From assembly GCA_028280885.1 (NCBI GenBank), contig JANQKY010000072.1, positions 31,913-95,912 of the forward strand: a stretch of 64,000 nucleotides of DNA. Direction: 5' to 3'. Positions 60,227-64,000 of the stretch are shown here, in pieces (the first letter of the stretch is position 1; every line of letters starts with the position of its first letter). The notes under the pieces are model-generated. The model was not told where the DNA came from, did not search any database, and saw nothing but the letters and a program-made list of their open reading frames with translations. This DNA is from Tepidamorphus sp. GTDB lineage: Bacteria > Pseudomonadota > Alphaproteobacteria > Rhizobiales > Tepidamorphaceae. The position numbers were made by a program, and so were the translations under genes.

Positions 60227-60649
60227 CTACCCCGTCTGCGTCGTGTAGGTGCCGCGGCCGACCGCGACAAGCCGGCCCTGCGCGTCCGACACGTCGACAT
60301 CGACGGTCGCCAGGCTGCGGCCGATCTTGCGGGCCGTTGCGGTCGCCATCAGATGGGCGCCGCCGGCCGGCCGCAGGTAGTCGACGCGGAAATTGACCGT
60401 CGGCACCCCGCCGCCGACCGCGACCGCAACGGCAAAATCGCCGACCGTGTCGATGAAGGAGGCGACCGGGCCACCGTGAAACTGGCCGATCATCGGCCCG
60501 CCGCGTTCAAGCTCCGGGCGCATCGGCATGCGCATCGTCACCGTGCCCGCCTCCGGGTCGCTCGCCTCGACCGTCAGCCCCAGGAAGGCGATGAAGGGCG
60601 AGGAATCGAGCATCCGCTGGACGTCGGCAAGGGAAAGCGGCTGCGTCAT
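60227..60649 (-). CDS. PaaI-type hotdog thioesterase
   Basis: Encodes 140 residues. The family pattern is FHGGPVASFIDTVGDFAVA and TVNFRVDYLRPA. It would hydrolyse stalled acyl-CoAs from the pathway of the ligase. Start overlaps the VOC stop (ATGA); the ligase follows 5 nt later. Confidence 0.9.
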   Translation of the reverse strand: MTQPLSLADVQRMLDSSPFIAFLGLTVEASDPEAGTVTMRMPMRPELERGGPMIGQFHGGPVASFIDTVGDFAVAVAVGGGVPTVNFRVDYLRPAGGAHLMATATARKIGRSLATVDVDVSDAQGRLVAVGRGTYTTQTG

Positions 60650-61266
60650 GGCAGCGCCACCGACCCGTTCGGCGTCTCGATGCGGGCAAGATAGCCGCGG
60701 CGCGGCGCGCGCGAGACCGGAACCTTGATCTGCAAGGCCTCATAGACCGCGCGCAGCGCGTCGGGCTCGGGATCGAAGGCTTCAAGGCTCATCAGCGAAC
60801 AGCCCTGCGGCGTGCTCGCGGCTGGATGCGGGGTGTCCTTCCAGTCGATGAGGAAGGGAAACCGCTCGCCCCAGTCGGGATGATTAAAGCGCAGGATCGA
60901 CCAGTACAGCGTCACGCCATCCGGCCGCGTCCGGCTCATGTCGATCGGATCGAGGGCCTCGAGGCCCGCCGCCCGGGCGCTCGCGATCGCCGCGCCGAGA
61001 TCGTCGCAGGACAGCGCGAAGGCAAACAGCTTCGGTTCGGTAAGCGCCTCGAAGACGCCGCCGAGCGTGCCGTCGCGCGATTGTTCGGGATCGGGCCCGA
61101 TCACCTCCAGATACTGCGCGCCGAGCGACAGGAGCTGGTTGCAGGTGCCGAAGCCGGGATGGGGGCCGCCGACAACCGGCTCGACCCCGGTCGCCGCCGC
61201 GATATCGCGCCCGCCGGCCTCGACATCCGTGACGCCCCAGAGCAGGTGATCGAGTTCTATCCGCAT
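60646..61266 (-). CDS. VOC/glyoxalase-like domain protein (first gene of the operon)
   Basis: Encodes 206 residues from the ATG at 61266 behind GGGGAAG. The start IELDHLLWGVTDVEAG and the phrase PHPGFGTCNQLLSLGAQYLEVIGPD are typical of the glyoxalase-like domain PF13468. H6 and E of YLEVIG are likely metal ligands. Function unknown; perhaps an isomerase or lyase. Divergent from the TetR gene. Confidence 0.84.
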   Translation of the reverse strand: MRIELDHLLWGVTDVEAGGRDIAAATGVEPVVGGPHPGFGTCNQLLSLGAQYLEVIGPDPEQSRDGTLGGVFEALTEPKLFAFALSCDDLGAAIASARAAGLEALDPIDMSRTRPDGVTLYWSILRFNHPDWGERFPFLIDWKDTPHPAASTPQGCSLMSLEAFDPEPDALRAVYEALQIKVPVSRAPRRGYLARIETPNGSVALP

Positions 61267-61395
61267 TTTCTTCCCCTGGACCGACGCTCCCGGATCGGAG
61301 CCCCCCGATTTGGAACCCCCGATTTGCAACCGACGCTCTCGACAGAGCCGCTGCGAGCGATATGTCCCTACCGTGCCAATGCCCCAAACGGCGCC

Positions 61396-61427
61396 GTATT
61401 GTTGAATACTGAGCGCTTGTTAATTAA
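61396..61427. promoter_or_regulatory. Candidate operator between the VOC-CoA ligase operon and the hotdog-TetR gene
   Basis: In the 320-nt divergent gap lies an AT-rich site with inverted repeat GTATT - 4 nt - AATAC (61396-61409). It is followed by the palindrome TTAATTAA (61420-61427). This is the only AT-rich symmetric spot in the gap and is a good place for the regulator to bind. Confidence 0.4.
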
Positions 61428-61586
61428 AGTATGGGCGCCGGTCGCGACAAGTCAACTCCCCTCCCAGCAACACGGGACGGACCCGACCGGGCGATGCGCC
61501 GGGTGACGATGCCGCCGCCATTGCATTGCCGGATCGGGCTTTGTTAAGGAAACCGGCTTAGCGACCCGGCCTGGAGGAGACAGTCA

Positions 61587-62672
61587 GTGCGCGCGAGCGA
61601 GCCCGACGAGGCCGAAACACCTGTCACTGTCGTGACACCGGAAGGATCGTCGCACCGGACCCGCCTGGTCTTTGCCCGCGACGACAGGGTTGTCGGCGAG
61701 TTTCCGGTGCAGGACCGCCATCGCGACGCGGGCGGCAGCGTGCAGGTGGGTATTCTGTTCGTTTTCGCCGCCGATCTGATCGAGGCGGGCTGTCGGCAAA
61801 GAACCGGCGAGGACGATGTCCGGGGCCGGGTGCTCGACGCCAAGTCGCTTTATCTGATCCCGTCGCGGACCAACCAGCTCACCGGCGAAGCGACACCGGT
61901 CGCAACGTCCGGCGGGCTGGTCGTCTGGAAAGCCGTGATCCGGGCGGAGGACGGGCAGACGATCGCCGAAATCGTTCAGACGATCGATTGGCCCGAATCC
62001 ACCGGGGTCTCGGTACGAACCGCGAGACCGGACCGGCGCTTGGCGGTCGCGCCGGCGGCGGAAACCGAAACGCCTGTCACGACCGTGGCATCCCGGCGCG
62101 AACGGATCCTTGCGGCGGCGACCGAGGTGATCGGGCGCAAGGGCTTCGCCAATGCGACGATCCGCGAAATCGCCGACGAGGCCGGGATGCATGTCCCGAC
62201 CCTCTATCAATATGTCGCCAGCAAGGACGCGTTGCTCGAACTGGTCTACAAACACGAGCAGGCGAGCCTCAAGCGGGATCTCGATGTCGTTTCGCGCAAG
62301 GGCGGCACCGCGACCGAGAAACTGGCCGAAATGCTCTCCGTCGCCCTGTCGGTCAGCGATGAGCGGCGTCGCCAGATCGGCATTCTCAACCGCGAACTGA
62401 AGAACCTGAAGCCCGACGCGCGGGCGCGGATGCTGACGGAATACCGCTCTCTCGTGCGCCGCTATGAAACCGAGGTGGCGGCGGGGATCCAGTCCGGCGA
62501 GTTCCGCCGCATCGATCCGCTGATCGCGGCGAACTTCATCGACATGGCCGCCGACATATGGGCCCTGCGGCAGTTCTTCTTCTCCGACTACGCGCTCGAC
62601 GACTACCGGGCCGCGGCGATCGCGCTCGTGCTGTCGGGCCTCAAGGCCGGCGACGGCGACCCGATGGAGTGA
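61587..62672 (+). CDS. TetR regulator with N-terminal hotdog (PaaI-like) domain
   Basis: Encodes 361 residues from a GTG with GGAGGAGA just upstream. Residues about 25-140 look like a hotdog thioesterase fold (DAGGSVQVGILFVFAADLIEAG, LYLIPSRTNQLTGEA, GLVVWKAVIRAEDGQTIAEIV). Residues about 168-215 are a TetR HTH (RERILAAATEVIGRKGFANATIREIADEAG in part), and the rest is the helical ligand domain. The protein is about 160 residues longer than usual. The hotdog part may bind an acyl-CoA as effector. It is divergent from the operon that has a free PaaI thioesterase and a CoA ligase. Confidence 0.85.
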   Translation: MRASEPDEAETPVTVVTPEGSSHRTRLVFARDDRVVGEFPVQDRHRDAGGSVQVGILFVFAADLIEAGCRQRTGEDDVRGRVLDAKSLYLIPSRTNQLTGEATPVATSGGLVVWKAVIRAEDGQTIAEIVQTIDWPESTGVSVRTARPDRRLAVAPAAETETPVTTVASRRERILAAATEVIGRKGFANATIREIADEAGMHVPTLYQYVASKDALLELVYKHEQASLKRDLDVVSRKGGTATEKLAEMLSVALSVSDERRRQIGILNRELKNLKPDARARMLTEYRSLVRRYETEVAAGIQSGEFRRIDPLIAANFIDMAADIWALRQFFFSDYALDDYRAAAIALVLSGLKAGDGDPME

Positions 62673-62711
62673 TAGGGTCCGGGTCTTCGACCGACTCTCC
62701 GAGGCCCGTCC

Positions 62712-63551
62712 ATGCTTCCTTCAAAAGACATCCAGACCCTGCTCGACGTGATGGCGGCGCTGCGCACGCCCGGCACGGGCTGTCCGTGGGACCTGGAACA
62801 GGATTTCTCGACGATCGCGCCCTATACGATCGAGGAAGCCTATGAAGTCGCCGATGCGATCGCGCGCGACGACATGGACGCGTTGTGCGACGAACTCGGC
62901 GACCTGCTGCTTCAGGTCGTCTTCCATGCCCGCCTCGCCGAGGAGGCGGAGCGCTTCGCCTTTGGCGACGTGGTGCAGGCGATCACGGCGAAGATGATCC
63001 GCCGGCATCCGCATGTGTTCGCCGATACCGAGGCGGCGACGCCCGGCGCGGTGAAGCGCAACTGGGAGGACATCAAGGCGGAGGAGCGGCGGGCGGCCGG
63101 AAAGGGCGATGCAGGCCGGTCGATCCTCGACGATGTCGCCCTGTCCCTGCCGGCGCTGCTGCGTGCGGAAAAGCTTCAGAAAAGAGCGGCAAGGGTCGGA
63201 TTTGACTGGGATAATGCGGATCAGGTACTGGCCAAAATCCGCGAGGAACTCGGCGAGGTCGAAGAGGCGCTGGAGGGCGGCGACAAGGCTGCGCAGCAAG
63301 CGGAAATCGGCGATTTGCTGTTCGCGGTCGCCAATCTCGCCCGCCATGTCGGCTGCGATCCCGAGACGGCGCTGCGTGAAACCAACGACAAGTTCAGGCG
63401 GCGGTTCGGCCATATCGAAGCCCGCGCCCGCGAGGCGCGCCGGGACCTTGCCGGCATGAGCCTCGACGACATGGAGACGCTGTGGCGGGAAGCCAAGGAC
63501 AACGAGCGGTCAGGCCGGACGGCCGCACCAGACGCGCTACTGTCCGGTTAA
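62712..63551 (+). CDS. mazG: Nucleoside triphosphate pyrophosphohydrolase MazG
   Basis: Encodes 279 residues with two MazG repeats. The first has CPWDLEQDFSTIAPYTIEEAYEV and a DELGDLLLQVVFH metal helix. The second has EELGEVEEALEGGD and AEIGDLLFAVANLARH. It hydrolyses NTPs to NMP and PPi, removing unusual nucleotides and acting in stress. It starts 39 nt after the TetR gene. Confidence 0.96.
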   Translation: MLPSKDIQTLLDVMAALRTPGTGCPWDLEQDFSTIAPYTIEEAYEVADAIARDDMDALCDELGDLLLQVVFHARLAEEAERFAFGDVVQAITAKMIRRHPHVFADTEAATPGAVKRNWEDIKAEERRAAGKGDAGRSILDDVALSLPALLRAEKLQKRAARVGFDWDNADQVLAKIREELGEVEEALEGGDKAAQQAEIGDLLFAVANLARHVGCDPETALRETNDKFRRRFGHIEARAREARRDLAGMSLDDMETLWREAKDNERSGRTAAPDALLSG

Positions 63552-63648
63552 GCAGGGACCGGGCTTTGATTTTCCGCTTGGCCACCCCCTCCGGACGTCA
63601 TCTCCGCGCAGACGGATGACGTCTGACGGGGCGCACTCTCTCTTCGGC

Positions 63649-63748
63649 TGTCATGCCCGGACGTGTTCCGGGCATCCATGACCACCGCCGTCAGAATAGA
63701 CGCAAGCGACTGTGTTCATGGATTGCCGGGACAAGCCCGGCAATGACA
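63649..63748. repeat. REP-like palindromic repeat downstream of mazG
   Basis: A 100-nt element with termini TGTCATGCCCGG and CCGGCAATGACA. It contains two hairpins: 9-bp arms ATGCCCGGA/TCCGGGCAT (63653-63661, 63667-63675) and 9-bp arms ATTGCCGGG/CCCGGCAAT (63722-63730, 63736-63744). The 18 nt at 63731-63748 equal the reverse complement of 44287-44304. The rest of the gap 63552-63911 has no gene. Confidence 0.85.
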
Positions 63749-63911
63749 GTAAGAGTGATTGGCTGGCGATGCCAGGACACCGCCTTCGTTGACGCAAACA
63801 GAGTTGATGACGGCCGAGTAAGTGGTTGAGCGGGTCCATATCCTGCGACCGTTATTTGCCGAAAAAATCATGTCAGACAAACGGTTAGTCGACATCGCCA
63901 TAACTAAACCA

Positions 63912-63931
63912 CTACCGACTTTCGTCGGTAG
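63912..63931. repeat. Hairpin at the right end of the IS200/IS605-like element
   Basis: A perfect stem of 8 bp, CTACCGAC (63912-63919) and GTCGGTAG (63924-63931), closes a TTTC loop at the transposase stop. IS200/IS605 elements carry such subterminal hairpins, which TnpA recognises on single-stranded DNA. Confidence 0.5.
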
Positions 63932-64000
63932 GATTTTGGATGTGGGTTTGCAGGTACTGAAGTACGATGTCTTCTGTAATGGCGCCGTTTGTGGTTGAAA
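63912..64000 (-). CDS. IS200/IS605-type transposase TnpA, C-terminal fragment (5' part off window)
   Basis: The minus-strand frame entering from the right edge reads NGAITEDIVLQYLQTHIQNP and then DESR before a TAG (complement of 63912-63914). This pattern (a short strand, GAITEDIV, then a helix with LQYLQTH) is like the C-terminal end of IS200/IS605 Y1 transposases, whose last helix carries the catalytic tyrosine region. Only 29 codons are visible, so the call is tentative. The hairpin that overlaps the stop supports it. Lower GC than the rest of the window. Confidence 0.5.
   Translation of the reverse strand, partial: STTNGAITEDIVLQYLQTHIQNPTDESR

Noticed and set aside
1..64000. CRISPR arrays, rRNA genes, prophage or integrase genes
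   Set aside because: No regularly spaced repeats, rRNA-like sequence or phage-type gene was found anywhere in the window.

Overview
The window reads as a chromosomal segment of a high-GC alphaproteobacterium, most likely Hyphomicrobiales (Rhizobiales). The evidence is strong G/C bias at codon third positions, the rlpA - dacF-like - tmk - holB - metG - tatD - MBL block typical of that order, abundant TRAP and ABC uptake systems, and interspersed palindromes containing GTCATTGCCGGGCTTG. The genus is not determined. No plasmid, phage or CRISPR signal was seen; the only mobile-element trace is the 3' end of an IS200/IS605-type transposase at the right edge.

Left part (1-11.7 kb): a minus-strand catabolic operon, galB - extradiol-type VOC dioxygenase - galC - galD, followed by a gene for a MetV-like (MTHFR C-terminal) cysteine-cluster protein that runs off the window. 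A divergent LysR regulator with two helix-turn-helix domains faces it. Together these point to the lower pathway of gallate or methoxylated aromatics. Next come a small monooxygenase and a six-gene minus-strand operon: SDR dehydrogenase, HutC-type GntR regulator and a PotABCD-like ABC importer.

11.8-22.7 kb: a nine-gene minus-strand operon encoding an arylsulfatase, a HAD hydrolase, a MoxR-DUF58-DUF4381-BatA-BatB-BatD membrane machine and an octaheme cytochrome with HEAT/TPR tail. Five successive ATGA start/stop overlaps tie it together. 23-26.4 kb: deoC plus a double-domain aldehyde dehydrogenase (deoxyribose catabolism).

26.8-33.5 kb: a plus-strand operon of a glycogen-synthase-like GT5 enzyme, an unrecognised polytopic membrane protein, an exported GH13 amylase and a LamB-type porin, which looks like a dedicated alpha-glucan system. 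33.6-37.9 kb: an SLC13/ArsB-type permease, tRNA-Ser(TGA), a small helical-repeat protein, and a His-rich peptide - HupE - membrane-anchor metal cluster.

38-42.5 kb: a NicX-like ring-cleaving dioxygenase, an acyl-CoA-dehydrogenase-like flavoprotein, an SRPBCC-alpha/beta-hydrolase fusion and a TetR regulator, behind a TTGACA box and a perfect palindromic operator. 42.5-51.1 kb: housekeeping genes (small secreted protein, rlpA, D,D-carboxypeptidase-like protein, tmk, holB, a possible 36-residue gene, metG, tatD, MBL hydrolase). 51.1-53.7 kb: a GGDEF sensor and a GFA-type protein.

53.7-62.7 kb: a minus-strand operon (VOC, PaaI thioesterase, acyl-CoA ligase, MDR reductase, TRAP importer, VOC) faced by an unusual TetR regulator carrying an N-terminal hotdog-like domain. 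The window closes with mazG, a palindromic repeat and the IS200/IS605 remnant. Assignments come from reading translated sequence and motifs; no database search was run.
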